DNA of 64,000 bases, taken from NCBI GenBank assembly GCA_948144175.1, contig CANXME010002426.1, positions 174,472 to 238,471 of the forward strand. The letters run 5' to 3'. Position 1 is the first letter of the stretch, and each line of letters begins with the position of its first letter. The notes under the pieces were generated by a model, which worked only from the letters and a program-made list of their open reading frames with translations, ran no database searches and was not told the DNA's origin. A program made the position numbers and the translations under genes. The DNA comes from Closterium sp. NIES-65. Taxonomy: Eukaryota; Streptophyta; Zygnematophyceae; Desmidiales; Closteriaceae. This document shows positions 44,793 to 56,175 of this stretch, in pieces.

Positions 44793-46543
44793 GATTGACG
44801 AACGACGGACAGTTAAGAAGAATGCTAATTGATGGTTGTGAATTTCGCGAGGCTCAGAGCGTTATGAGACGCAGGTAGGAAGGCTAAGACTGAAATCTAT
44901 AAATAATCTACCAGTATATTACTTCGAGCTAGGAGTGAGACTAGCTATGGAATAGAGTGAAATTTTGCAGACCCATTTATAGACGCTGGTCGGGGGGAAG
45001 GGAAGCAGGGAGGGGTGGGGGGAACGGGTTGGGTTTGTGGGGGGAGGGGGGGAAGGATGGCGGCGGGAGGAACCAGTGGGGGGAGTTGGGACCTGTGGCG
45101 GACGAATGAAGGCTCTGGAGCGGAAGTTTCGCCCGCGATCCTCCCCTAGCGGTCACACTCTCTCTGGTGATGCGGCTGGAAACATGGGGGAAGGGGATTC
45201 TTTCTCCACTTTGCGCGGCGCGAAAGTGAATTCCTGGAAGGCAGTTTTTGAGCTCCGCAGACGTGGCACCTCAACTGGCATTCGTGGGCAAGCTGACCAG
45301 TGGGGTCGCGGAAAATTGTGGAGTTTTGCTGAAGATCGTGCCTGGGAAATCCCCTCAACAACCATTTTTGTGGTGAGGAATTTTGACCTGTGCTGCGCTG
45401 GGCAGAAGGCTGTGGGCGATATCAAAGGGTCAGTTGGGGTGAGGTGGAATGACAGTGACAATTCATACATTCTGAAAATCCACGTCAGCGCCTGTAGGTA
45501 TCCGTGCCAAGTCAGATGAGCTCCAGCGACTCGCAGGTGGGATAACATGTAACAATCTAGCAAATCTGCGGTTCGGGCTCATATCTGACAAAGTATGATT
45601 CATTTTCCTCAAACAGCAAGCCTCCATACAACAGGTGTTGCAATAAACCAATGTGAGTGCTGTGAGATGAATATTTGTTTGCATTGATTTATTATCAAAG
45701 AAATTAATTTTGGTATATCATATTTATCAAGTGATTTGTTTTGGAAAGGAAACTAGCGGATAGTTTACAATGAGTCCATTACATGTTCGATTTATTGAAA
45801 AATACGCATTTTAACTAAATTAATCTAAAATGATTCCTGTCAGGGGGGCAATATGAAGGGAATGCTGTGTGATATGTAGAGTTTATGTGCTGCTTGTACT
45901 GCAAGTAGTAAGTGCACAGACCCAAGTATTTTGGTAATTTTGGAGGGGAATATATTCTCGGAATATGCCTCCGTAAAACGCGAAGCATCTTTCTTCTTCC
46001 CTCGTCATTGCGACCATCCAGCCTGTTCATTTGCGATTCGTCTGGTACCTGAAACCCTGAACCTTCTCCATTCAAAGTGTTCCACTTGGCATTGACGTCC
46101 ATCGTGTCATAATGCAGCCAAGGACAGTACCGCGCCGCGACGCGAGATCATGGAAGGAATCGTAGGATCCGCCCTCTTTATCGCGCCGGAAATGCATCTC
46201 TCGCCGCCTCTCAATTTCCATCCATTGCATGCGACGCGATCCTGGTCATCAATCCCAGAGCATGCTGAGAAAACAGCGCCGATTCAGCAGACGCCATACT
46301 TCCTGCCTGATGCAACATGCAGCACCAGTGAAAGGCTCTCACACGAGAAAGTCTGCCTTGTGAAAACACTCCAGCATTTAGTACCAGTTCGCCGCGTGTT
46401 TCCTCCCTCGGCACATTCAAACATCAGCCCACGCGTCACTGTATTCAAATATCACACCACGTGTTTATAACCCTACAAAGGCGCTGCCTTTCTCCCGCGC
46501 CATAAAAGCAGCGTCGCTTTTCGCACACCTCCATTCGTCCACA
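44793..46543. other. Divergent intergenic region with one hypothetical frame
   Basis: This is the spacer between the minus-strand thioredoxin gene and the plus-strand Cys-rich gene, so both promoters should lie here. G-rich sequence at 44990-45080 is followed by AT-rich sequence at 45590-46000. No repeats or element ends are evident. A short plus frame at 46150-46470 is likely untranslated upstream sequence. Confidence 0.5.
45037..45519 (+). CDS. Hypothetical protein, unrecognised
   Basis: A 160-codon open frame. Its second half (SWKAVFELRRRGTSTGIRGQ through SVGVRWNDSDNSYILKIHVS) looks protein-like, with mixed hydrophobic and charged residues and a Cys pair. I do not recognise a family. The start is uncertain: an ATG at 45187 (MGEGDSFSTLRGAKVNSW) may be better than the Gly-rich first one. 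It could also be an exon or relic of a longer gene. Confidence 0.3.
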   Translation: MGGGGEGWRREEPVGGVGTCGGRMKALERKFRPRSSPSGHTLSGDAAGNMGEGDSFSTLRGAKVNSWKAVFELRRRGTSTGIRGQADQWGRGKLWSFAEDRAWEIPSTTIFVVRNFDLCCAGQKAVGDIKGSVGVRWNDSDNSYILKIHVSACRYPCQVR

Positions 46544-48824
46544 ATGGCGCGAACCAGCCTTACCAGCTCGGCCCTCCTCCTCATCGTTGCTTGCGCGGCA
46601 TTGGCGGCTCACGCGCAGACGTACAAAACGTGCCCGATCAGCGGCTCGCCGCCCGCTGACACAATGGTCCCGATGGTCCGCTGCCTGGCGGCGTCGAAGA
46701 AGAGTTGCTGCATGCCGTGCGGAGACTACGAGCTCGGGCTGCGTCTCATCAAGTCGAATGCGTCCAAGGGATCCGAGGCGGCGTCCACCGGCACCGCCCT
46801 ATGGAACACCACCGGCATTTTCCCCTCGGGAGCCCCCCCGGTAAGTCGTGCCGCGTTATCTGCTTCCAGTGCCCTGCCTTCTCTTATCCTATCCGGTTCC
46901 AGTGCCGCAACGTTCTCGTACCCGATCTGGTTGCAATGCCGTAGCGTTCTCGTATCCGATCTTTTCACATTTGTAGTCTTTCGTGTTGGAAATGAGATCA
47001 AGAAAGCACCGGTGACGGCTGCACTATACGATGCAATTCGCCTTGACGTCGGTCCTGGTTCCGTGCGGCGAAGTTTTGATTGGTTCTCCCCCTAATTTCC
47101 ACCCTCCTTCTCTATCGTTTCCCCCTGCCCTACATTTCAGGCCTGCAATCTTCTCTCTGGCTACCAGCAGTGCGAGCTGCTGCTCGAGTCCGTTGCCTGC
47201 GCCGCGACATGCAACCCTGGTAACAACTCTCCTAGATTTTCGTAGCCCACTACAACCCTTTGGGTCTTGTCCAATCACAACTACGGTAATCACTTTCTGT
47301 TACACTAATGTGGCGACGTTGTACCCATCCTGTCAGTCATGATGACTTTTGCGTGCGCGTTTTTAGCCAGGTGATGCTACTTGTCATGGTGGAGGTCCTC
47401 TGGTATCAAGGAGCTTACCAAGTCTTTTCTTAACTGACCAGGCTTCGATCCCTATAATCTCAGCTTTATTGTCGTGATCCTCCAATCTAATCCGATCCGA
47501 TCCTTGGCAACAGATATGGGTAACTACGTCATCAAGTACAACGACGGCCCCACAATCACCATCTGCCCCGCGTTTGCCGACCAGCTCTATGCAGCCTGCA
47601 AGGACTCGCGATGTAAGTCTTCGCCATTGTTCGCTTAATGGTCATCCAGTGTTCGCTCATCCGCGACTTGGTGGCCAATTTAGTTTTGGTCAGAACGTGT
47701 CGAAATTGCACCGCATGATGTCATCTGTCTCTCCTCGCAGATTTAGTTTCTGTTCATGTTCTCTCGTCGTATTATGCTCCCTTGTTCATGTTCATGTTCA
47801 TAATAGGACGAGAGAACACGAACATCCTAATATGCTCCCTTCAACATCTGTTCGGCTCTCCTCCATCCTACCTCGCATCATTGCGTGCAGTCGGCACCAT
47901 CAGCAACGTCGCCGACGCTGTCGTGTTCGTCAGCTCTGCTCTTGTTCTTCCCCTTAACCTTGTCTATCTTTCCCATCTTAATGTATTCCCTTCCACTTCC
48001 TACCTCGTATCATCTCGTGCAGATGGAGTCATGAACAATGTCACCGACGCTACCACGTTCGCCAGCTTGTCTCTGACGGGTTTCGGAGCAATGTTCGGCA
48101 TCATTGCGTTCAAGGCGGTCGTGGCTAACGTGGTCAGTGTGTGCTCCTGTTCGCATATTGTCCTCGCGCAATGTTACCGTGTTACTGCACTCGCCTCCTC
48201 TTTTCTAGCGGTTGTTGGCATCATTTCTGTTCGCCAATGGTCCTTGCGGAATGTTATTTTATTACTGCACTGACCATATGCGCTGTACTTCGACAGTACC
48301 TCCTTCGCGATATTCGCTGTGCTAATATGATCTTCCTTGCTCTCAGTGCTCACATTCTCCCCCCTAACACCCCCTAACAGCCTGTGCCAGTCACCACAAC
48401 CCATTTTGTGAACCCCGAAAACTCCCTTCTTTCGGCTTCCATCTTTTGCACCTTCTTTCACCCCATTCTCACCCCTCCTCCACCCCCGTCTTTCCCCCCT
48501 TCCCCCTTCCTCTTTCCCCTCCCCCAGACTAACGCTAACTGCTTCAACGGCGTTGCGCCGCAATACATCCCCAAGACCACGCTGTGCTGCGACCCCTTCG
48601 CCCTGGACCCCGAGAATAACTGCCCCATCGGAACCGTCGATCTCACCAAGTACACTGACCTCCTCAACCGTCCGATCAACACCACGCAGTGCATGAACGA
48701 TACCCAGTATCCCAAGCCGATTTTCACGCTCCCGCCGTCCCCGCCTGTCCCCAAGGCGTCGGGAGTTGCGCGTCCCACGCTTGCTGGGGCTCTTCTTGCG
48801 ATTGCGCTCATGATGTTTGCATGA
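46544..48824 (+). CDS. Cys-rich secreted or GPI-anchored protein, folate-receptor-like
   Basis: Five exons give a closed frame of about 293 aa: 46544-46840, 47141-47219, 47514-47612, 48023-48132 and 48528-48824 (TGA). All junctions obey GT-AG and phases match. A signal peptide (MARTSLTSSALLLIVACAAL) is followed by a Cys-rich ectodomain with YKTCPISG, SCCMPCGDYELGLRLI, a CNLLSGYQQCELLLESVACA run, and CPAFADQLYAACKDSR. The last spacing resembles the C-x-F-x-D-x-L-Y-x-x-C-K signature of folate-receptor-type domains. A Pro-rich stretch (TLPPSPPVP) and a hydrophobic tail (LAGALLAIALMMFA) suggest GPI anchoring at the cell surface. The ligand cannot be inferred. The exon 4 choice is ambiguous because a similar exon lies upstream. 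Confidence 0.65.
47891..47960 (+). other. Alternative exon 4 candidate of the Cys-rich gene
   Basis: After an acceptor CATTGCGTGCAG, the phase-compatible frame reads FGTISNVADAVVFVSSALVL. This parallels exon 4 (48023 onward, YGVMNNVTDATTFASLSLTG), whose acceptor region CTCGTATCATCTCGTGCAG is also similar. No convincing donor was located, so this may be a decayed duplicate or a mutually exclusive exon. Confidence 0.6.
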
Positions 48825-49279
48825 CTATTTATTTTTGCGTGGGATGAGAAGTAGCTGTGGGGCTGTTTGCTATAAGTAGTTATTGGGTTAGTTTTCCAGT
48901 ACCTTGGTAACCTTCGAGTGAAATAAAGAGCTAGTGGGATTTTTTGCTAATGTGTTGTCAATGAGCTCCAGCATTTAGCCCAACCTTGAGGTAACCAGTA
49001 AATTTGCTCTGGTGAGTGTCAAATGCTGCTGGAAATTAGGTACAGTAGCAGGTTTTAGCTTTTAGCCAACCTAGGAGATCCCTGAACCCTACAAATGTTC
49101 ATGTTACATCCAGATTTGTGCTGACGATGAGTGACACCTTTAATTTTCGCTTACCAGTAAAATGCTGCCTAGCGAAAATCATGGTTGCAGTCCCTTGCTG
49201 GATTGCCAATGCAGATCCAAAGCTCTCATTAGGATGTAGTTCTACAGTATGCCCGAGAGTAGCAAGTCCTTGCATTCAA
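48825..49279. other. 3' flank of the Cys-rich gene
   Basis: AT-rich sequence with an AATAAAG-like signal near 48922. Nothing else is recognisable before the integrase fragment. Confidence 0.5.
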
Positions 49280-49431
49280 TTTATGTGTATCAGATGTTGC
49301 TTGGTACGAGAATCGAAACGCATAAGGTGTTACGATGTGAAGTTTTATGAGAAGGCATTCCTGTATGCTGCAGGAGCCGACTCTACCGAGTACGAAGTTG
49401 AGGAGTCAGAAGAGCCGAAGCGACGCAGCAA
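49280..49431 (+). pseudogene. Copia integrase C-terminal fragment
   Basis: The frame SKRIRCYDVKFYEKAFLYAA and the following EYEVEESEEPKRRSNR resemble the region after the Copia integrase core (RCYD...DVxFYE, then an acidic and basic linker). It ends exactly where the left LTR-like repeat of B2 starts, so it is probably a relic of a neighbouring element that shared this repeat. Confidence 0.7.
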
Positions 49432-49738
49432 CCGTCAGACCAAGACTGATGCAGGCAGAAACATTTGAAGTGAAAAGAGCGGGAACAGGTTTTGAACGGG
49501 TTCCCGCGCCGCACGGTTTTGAATTCAGTTGTAATAAGGGAATGTACCCCTTAGAGTACATGGCTAGTCTAGGTCCTTTCGTATTCCCTTGTACTCTTAT
49601 ATAAACTCGATGTATGCATGTTATTATCAACTCAGTCATTTACATTCACTCTGACCAGAGATTCAAACTTCCGCTGCAACACTACTCCGCGATCAACCCT
49701 GAGCGATCCTTTGCTAAGTCCCACTTGGGATTGTAACA

Positions 49739-49750
49739 TGGTATGAGAGC
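49739..49750 (+). other. B2 primer binding site
   Basis: TGGTATGAGAGC directly after the left LTR differs by one base from the usual initiator tRNA-Met site TGGTATCAGAGC. Confidence 0.75.
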
Positions 49751-52700
49751 TACTCAGGGATTCTTCGCAACTTCACTTCCGTGAAATTCGCCGAATCAAG
49801 ACCTGGCGAGCGGCACACGCTCCAAGACCAAGATGGCCGGAGGATCCGGAGGCCAAGCAAATCTGACGGCTGAAGGACAACCCAATCCAGCTACGACAAG
49901 TGAGGCGACAACCACGATCGGCACTGCCGCCCTCGAGCAACTTTTCACTCGACTTTCAACTATGGAGAAAGAACTCCAAGAACTGCGCAAAGGCGATGCG
50001 GGAATCTCTTCCCAACCAGCACAACCTGGACAACCGGCTGAGAAAAGTCGTGATACCGCCGCGCACACCTTCTCTCTCGACACAGACAAATCAGCAACAA
50101 CTGCCCCCCGTCCAAGTGATGAGGCTATCAACTCTGCGCAAACACGCTTCCTCAGCGTTTCAAAGATTAAGACTACTGCCGCGTTTGACGGCAAGGATTT
50201 TTACACATGGAGTTTTGAGTTGGAGCACCTCCTACAAACGGCGCAGATCTACCATTACTTCGACGGCTCCTACCCTAAACCGGTGGAAAACACCGACGTC
50301 GCCAGGGCTCAGTTCTACAGTGAGTCCCTCATGGCTTACAGTGTGCTGCTACACAACATGACGCCTGCGGAACAACTCAACATACGCTCCTACAAAGAGA
50401 GCGACGCTCCAGCAATGGAAGCTTGGAAGCACCTCGTTGAAGTTTACCAGCCGAAGGATTCGGTCACCGCCAGCAGGCTTCTCCAGCAACTCGTGGAGAT
50501 AAAGATGGGGCACGGGGAGAAGGAAAATCCATATATTAACCGCTGTCGCAACATCCGTGACCAGATCACGAAGCATGGGAGTACTACGTCAGAAGAGATT
50601 TTCGTCAATATAGTCCTTCAAGGACTCGGGCCTGAGTGGAAGCCCTGCAAGGCGTTACTCCGACAGCGAGGAACAATTTCAGAAGCCGCGCTATGGGCCG
50701 CACTCCTATCCGAACAGCAGGATATGGACTCGAGCAGAACAAGCTCCGCGCCGCGCCGAGAGCGCCTCGCCTTCTACAGGGACAACCGAGAAGAGCGACG
50801 ACAACCAAGGCGCCATTACTGCAAAATATGCAAAGTCTTCGGACACTCAACGGATTGATGTAAATCCCGATCCAACTACCGCCACCCAAATTCCACTCAC
50901 CACAACAACTGGGTCGGCCGACAAGACGCTCGTCATCCTCAACCTCAGCATCAGCAAGCTCGTCCTCCTGCGCAACACCAGCAAAATCAGGACCACAGTC
51001 AGGAGCTCCCAGGAATGTCATCACAAACATGGCGACACGACGCCGGCGCACCACTGAACCTGACGAGGAGAACGAAGTCCAAGGAAGACTTCTGGAACCA
51101 GAAGAGGGATGGAATAATCCCTTCACCGAGGATCACTACTACCTGCACGACGACGACGAGCAGGACTGGAACCTTCCAATCACGCTGCGGGAAAGCCCGC
51201 CTCACGAAAATCAGCACTACGTACCAGTGGGCTGGAAGGAGGACGAAGATCCTTACTTCCATAGGCGCTTCAAGACCACCCTGGTAACTCCACGATTGGC
51301 GCTGCTGGTGCGCCGTAACAATACTGACAATTACAACACCTGGTACCTGGACAGCTGCTGCGGCCAGCACATGGTGGGGTCCACGCGCTATGTCTCTAAC
51401 CTAAGTCGCGCCCCTGCAACTTATGTCACCATCGCCAGCAACGAGCAGTTGCGCGCCAACTCACAAGGACTTGTCGTCCTGCAAGCACGAGATAGCAACA
51501 CGCACATCTCGTTCAACGACGTACTCTACGTCCCGAACCTGCGCTTCAACCTGCTCTCCGCTGGACAGCTCCGCGATTGCGGCGTCATCATTCACACGGA
51601 CCTCGCGACGCGCGATCTCATCCTCACCTACGCTCCCCCGGACACTCCTCCTGAGACACTCCTCCAAGTACCTCGGACGAGCTCGCTCCATCAATAGGAT
51701 CTATATCCTAGACTTCGACATACCTCCCTGTCAAGCCTCGTCGGACGAGCTCGTGGATCTTGTCCCCCTCGAGTTCGCTTTCATGAACAAGGAGTCTTGG
51801 GAGCATCCGGATGGAAGACCGTGGGTTCGCCGAAGCCCTCACCCGCGTGAAATCAATCTTCACGAACCTGACGCCCACGGACTGTGCACCACCTGTCACA
51901 CACCAACCGCAAGTCGAACGGAGCAAGTGGAAAAGGAGCAAGCCGCAATTCAGGAAGCAGAAAGCGCTGAGACAGAACCAACAGGCATGACTGAAGAAGA
52001 ACTCGCCATATCATCACACCGCATATTCGGTGAGCCAAGCAAGAAATTCGGCCAAGAACAGCAGGAGAGACCAAGGCCTTACTCGGACACCCTACGATTC
52101 GTCCTCGAAGCCAACGCGCGCACTCTCGACGAAGAAGGACGTCCGCGCCCGTACACTCGCGAAGTCTACCGCCGCGAGATTGACCCTGCCTGGAAAGATC
52201 CTGACGCACCAGAGGAGCGGAGCGTCAAAGAAGAACAGGAGAAGGCCCAAGCGGAGAAGCGGCAGAAGCTGTATGAGGAGGGCATCGCGGCAGGATGGGA
52301 CCCAGACTCTGCACGCGGAGGATGGGGCAACGAGCCCGCTGATCCAGAAGAAGGCGCAACCCGGGGTTCCGCATCTAGAGCATGGGGAACCGGCACGGTC
52401 ACCACAGGAGGATGGGGAAACAACGAGCCTGACAAAGGGGAGCTCACGCAAGAGGAATTGGAGGAAGCTGAACAAGAAATACAAGCTGAGCGCGGCAAAG
52501 CATCACCTCGAGTAACCATTCCCCTCGGTCGACCCCCTCGCACTGGCGAACCACCTTGATAAAATTAGAAGAAAGAAAGAGGATTGAACTAGCAGAAATG
52601 GGGATACAAATAGCAAACCCTAGAAGGGTTGTACTCGCTATAGAGCACCCCACTACAGGCTAGAACATAAGATTACATTCTGACACACCCCCATAGCCAA

Positions 52701-53334
52701 AGTGGGGTGTAATCAGCAGAGCAGGCAAAGCAGTACAAGCTCAGGGTGGATCACAATGTCACCACACATTCTGAGCACAAGTTCAAGAAGAAATAGTTTA
52801 GAGTGCACAATTATGAGCAAAGCTAGTGGTAGTCACAACGGGCAAGTGAGGAGGAGGAGAGAGAGTGAGAGGAGAGGAGATAGAAGGCGGCGGCTGAAGC
52901 TGCAGACACGCGGGCAACAGGAGTGGCGAGCACAGTGGCTACCAGACTAAGCGCTCGGACTACAGGAGCAACAGGCCCCGCGGCTTAAGCAGCGGCAGAC
53001 GGGCAACGGACCCACAGGCGACTGGCGCAGCGACAAGCTCACTGGGCTACCGGGACAACGCCCCGGACTACAGGTGCTGCGGACAACAAGCTGGCAGCCT
53101 CCACTCAACCTCCCGCAGACAGTCCCACCCCCCTGATACACACCCACTGCTACACCGCTAGCTCCACTCCCACGCACCCCCCTTAAACCCTAAACCCAGT
53201 CTCCCACACATCCACCCCCCTCAGCGACAGCTGCAGCAGTGGGAGACGAAGGAGGAGGAGGAGCAAAGGGAGGAATGCACACCGGCCACCCCCATACCCG
53301 CCACCCCACCGCGACGGGCGACGGGAAAAGGGGG

Positions 53335-53337
<3 letters not shown>

Positions 53338-53366
<29 letters not shown>

Positions 53367-53367
53367 G
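53338..53367 (+). repeat. 30-base G homopolymer
   Basis: An uninterrupted G run, preceded by GGGGGGGA. The true length may be uncertain because such runs are sequenced poorly. Confidence 0.85.
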
Positions 53368-53384
53368 CGGGGCCGCGACGAGTA

Positions 53385-53740
53385 GGGCGACGGGCCGCGA
53401 AGGAAAGCGGCGGGGCCGCGATGATGGGGCGGCGGGGCCGCGACAGGTCGGTGGCGGGGCCGCGATGGTGGGGCGGCGGGGCCGCGACAGGTCGGTGGCG
53501 GGGCCGCGATGGTGGGGCGGCGGGGCCGCGATGGGTCCCCGTCGCCCGTCGCGGCGCCTCCAGAGGGCGACGCGGCGAACGACGGGGCAGAAGCCCGCCG
53601 CGCGCCTCGGGGCGCACAGCGGGCAGAGAACCGCCGCGCGCCTCGGGGCGCACGGCGGGCAGAAAACCGCCGCGCGCCTCGGGGCGCACGGCGGGCAGAA
53701 AACCGCCGCGCGCCTCGGGGCGCACGGCGGGAAGAAAAAA
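53385..53740 (-). repeat. Tandem repeats in the N2 interior
   Basis: One field has a unit of about 45 bp containing GACAGGTCGGTGGCGGGGCC (53435-53530). A second has a unit of about 41 bp containing CCGCGCGCCTCGGGGCGCAC, with four copies (53598-53735). The second unit is shared with N1 and, as a single copy, with N3. Confidence 0.85.
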
Positions 53741-55220
53741 AAATGGTAGCGGAAGCGTGGAGGTGGCAACCCACCCACAGGATCGATCCAAGGGGATCGA
53801 CCTGCTCTGATAGAATGATAAAATTAGAAGAAAGAAAGAGGATTGAACTAGCAGAAATGGGGATACAAATAGCAAACCCTAGAAGGGTTGTACTCGCTAT
53901 AGAGCACCCCACTACATGCTAGAACATAAGATAACATTCTGACACACCTCGCTCACCTCATCACTGGCGTGATCCCTGGTCGGAGATTGAGGAGGGGAAT
54001 GTACCGCCAACACCTCCACGAGACTCACTCGGTCCAATCTCCCGCCCAGATCCGTACGCCCGCTTCATCGAAGGCACCACGACCCCGCTCACGATCATTC
54101 CCGATCGCGAATTTCTCGCCCTGTATCTCTCAACGGCACTTGCAGAAGGGGAAGCAATGGCAGAAGCAGAAGCAGAGGAGGAGAACAACGAAGCAGAACC
54201 AGGAGAAGAGGAAGAACCCCCACTCCAGATCCCAGAACTCACAGCGGAAGAGGCAGCACAGTACCACACCCGCTACAAGCGCACCTCCGGCATCCGTGCC
54301 GAGGATGACCTCTGGCACCAGCGGATGGGACACCCCTCGCGCCAGACACTCGCCAATTGCCTCCGTGCAAAAGTTTTTCCGCCAGGAGCACTGCTACGCC
54401 CCGACGGGACGGAGTTACAACACACCACCCCCCATCCAACCACTTGCACTGTCTGCCCCACAGCCGCACTCTCTCACACTGCCTATCCCTCTCTGGAGCC
54501 AAGCACCAACCGCTACAAGAAATTGGAAAAGGTGTGCAGCGATTTCATCGTACTCACCTGCGACGGACTCAACGACGAAAAGTACACGCTGACCTTCATC
54601 GACGCCTACTCACGCCACGTGTGGGTTGCCAATGTTGACGCCCGCTCCAAAGCCCCGGAGGTGTTCCGTATCTTCCTCGCGCACGCGCAGCGACAGTCGG
54701 GAAGGAAACTGAAGATCTGGCAGATGATGGGGCAAAAGAATTTCGCAGCCATGAACTGGAGAGCGTGCTCATCGAGAAGGGGATTAAGCATGAGATTTCC
54801 CTTCCCTATGCTCACCAGCAACAAGGCGTTGCTGAGCGGGTCAATCGGACCCTCATGACTAAAGTTCGCACCATCATGAACAAGTCCGGCCTGCCAAAGA
54901 AATTTTGGCCGTCAGACCAAGACCGATGCAGGCAGAAACATTTGAAGTGAAAAGAGCGGGAACAGGTTTTGAACGGGTTCCCGCGCCGCACGGTTTTGAA
55001 TTCAGTTGTAATAAGGGAATGTACCCCTTAGAGTACATGGCTAGTCTAGGTCCTTTCGTATTCCCTTGTACTCTTATATAAACTCGATGTATGCATGCTA
55101 TTATCAACTCAGTCATTTACATTCACTCTGACCAGAGATTCAAACTTCCGCTGCAACACTACTCCGCGATCAACCCTGAGCGATCCTTTGCTAAGTCCCA
55201 CTTGGGATTGTAACATAAGG

Positions 55221-56175
55221 TTTTTTTTTTGAAGCAAAATACACTATAAGATGCATACAAGCTTTGACAGTCATTACTGTGGCTGATGGGCCTGGACAAC
55301 CTAAGCTGTCGTACCCATCTTGACCCTTTAAGGGGGATGGTGGATCGTGCGCGGGTTGGCCCAGATGGAGGTGAAGTCATGTATCCACGCAAGCGACTTC
55401 GCTGAGTTGTCACAGATGTTGCTCAGCGCCCGAAATTTGTCCGGATCCAGCGGCTCCAGGAGTGAGCGCTGACCAAGACCCTCTGCCCCACCTGCGTGAT
55501 TCTTCCTCTTCCTCATCCGTAGGTAAATCCTCGTATGCGTGTAGAAAGCAGTTGCGATTCTACGTAAGACCCTTCTTGAGCGGAAATGACTACGGTCGAA
55601 AGCAGCGTCACACCTCTCCACCCACAGTTTGTGAAGAGTAATAGCGATGATTGTAGTTTCCGGAAACCCTGACTTGGTAGCCCCTTTCTGGAAAAGCAGG
55701 TCACCCAGCAACTTTATCCTCCTGCCTGGGTTAACCATCCGTATTGCCTTCAGGAGACCTTGTACCACCGGCTGGATACGGGGGCAGCTGAACAGGCAGT
55801 GCTCCGCCGTCTCCTCCTCCCCACAGTGCGGGCACAGAACCCCTTCCCGGAACTGCAGCCGCACCCCAACCTGTAGGTTCCGGCAGTGTAACCGAAGCAA
55901 GACATCCCACGCCCGGTTCGGCAGCACTGGTGAGTCCCGGACTCTGATGACGTTGGCCCAATCAATCCGTCTCCCCCAGTCTTCCGCCCACTTTGCATGT
56001 TTCCGCGCTTCTCCACGTAACGTCTCGAACAGTCCCCTCAGCAGTTTGAAGGGGGGGAGCTGGCCTTCCACGCATAGCTCCGAAACCCTTAGCCTCACCT
56101 CGGGTAGGCCAGCCTCTCCAATCACCCGCCCTTCCCGAACAATCAGTAGCTGCACCATGAACGGGTTCAGCGTGG
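55221..56175 (-). pseudogene. L1: LINE 3' part (zinc-binding domain and tail)
   Basis: The minus strand encodes TVQLLIVREGRV (Thr replaced by Met here), then the zf-RVT domain typical of the C-terminus of plant LINE ORF2 (NRAWDVLLRLHCRNLQVGVR, CPHCGEEETAEHCLFSC), ending at 55328. A short 3' untranslated region runs to a 10-base poly(A) tail (T run at 55221-55230). The target duplication CATAAGG lies at 55214-55220, at the end of the B2 LTR, and recurs at 63699-63705. The 5' part lies beyond G1 at 62240-63698. Confidence 0.85.

Larger units (their letters stand above)
52557..53944 (-). mobile_element. N2: complete non-autonomous LTR element
   Basis: 129-bp LTRs lie at 52557-52685 and 53816-53944, with target duplication CACCT (52552-52556 and 53945-53949). 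A primer site (CTATCAGAGCAGG on minus) is just inside the right LTR, and a polypurine side is next to the left LTR. Removal restores the B2 frame. The 1.13-kb interior is GC-rich, repeat-laden and non-coding. Termini, leader motif and 3' tail match N1. Confidence 0.93.
49833..54947 (+). pseudogene. B2 gag-protease-integrase polyprotein, interrupted
   Basis: Gag (ATG 49833) has the Copia capsid-type region (FDGKDFYTWSFELEHLL to VLQGLGPEWKPC) and a knuckle CKICKVFGHSTD, broken by TGA at 50856-50858 where Trp is expected. A frameshift follows before the protease frame (WYLDSCCGQHM near 51345, DSC as in B1). Another shift occurs near 51695. The acidic linker is split by N2 and continues in frame at 53950. 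GAG-pre-integrase (HQRMGHP near 54315) and integrase (SDFIV, then after a one-base loss near 54722 DDGAKEF, then QQQGVAERVNRT) follow. The frame ends in LTR sequence after KKFWP. Confidence 0.83.
49432..55215 (+). mobile_element. B2: Copia element lacking reverse transcriptase, with N2 inside
   Basis: Direct repeats of 307 bp (49432-49738 and 54909-55215), nearly identical and both ending GGGATTGTAACA, serve as LTRs. A primer-like site TGGTATGAGAGC follows at 49739-49750. Gag, protease and the integrase core are present. Coding stops in the middle of integrase at 54908 and the LTR follows directly, so reverse transcriptase and RNase H are missing. No matching target duplication is found, and the exact left ends of the repeats are uncertain because they do not start with TG. 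Confidence 0.82.

Noticed and set aside
46150-46470. 106-codon frame upstream of the Cys-rich gene
   Set aside because: Lies in the promoter region, no family, and composition like the untranslated flank.
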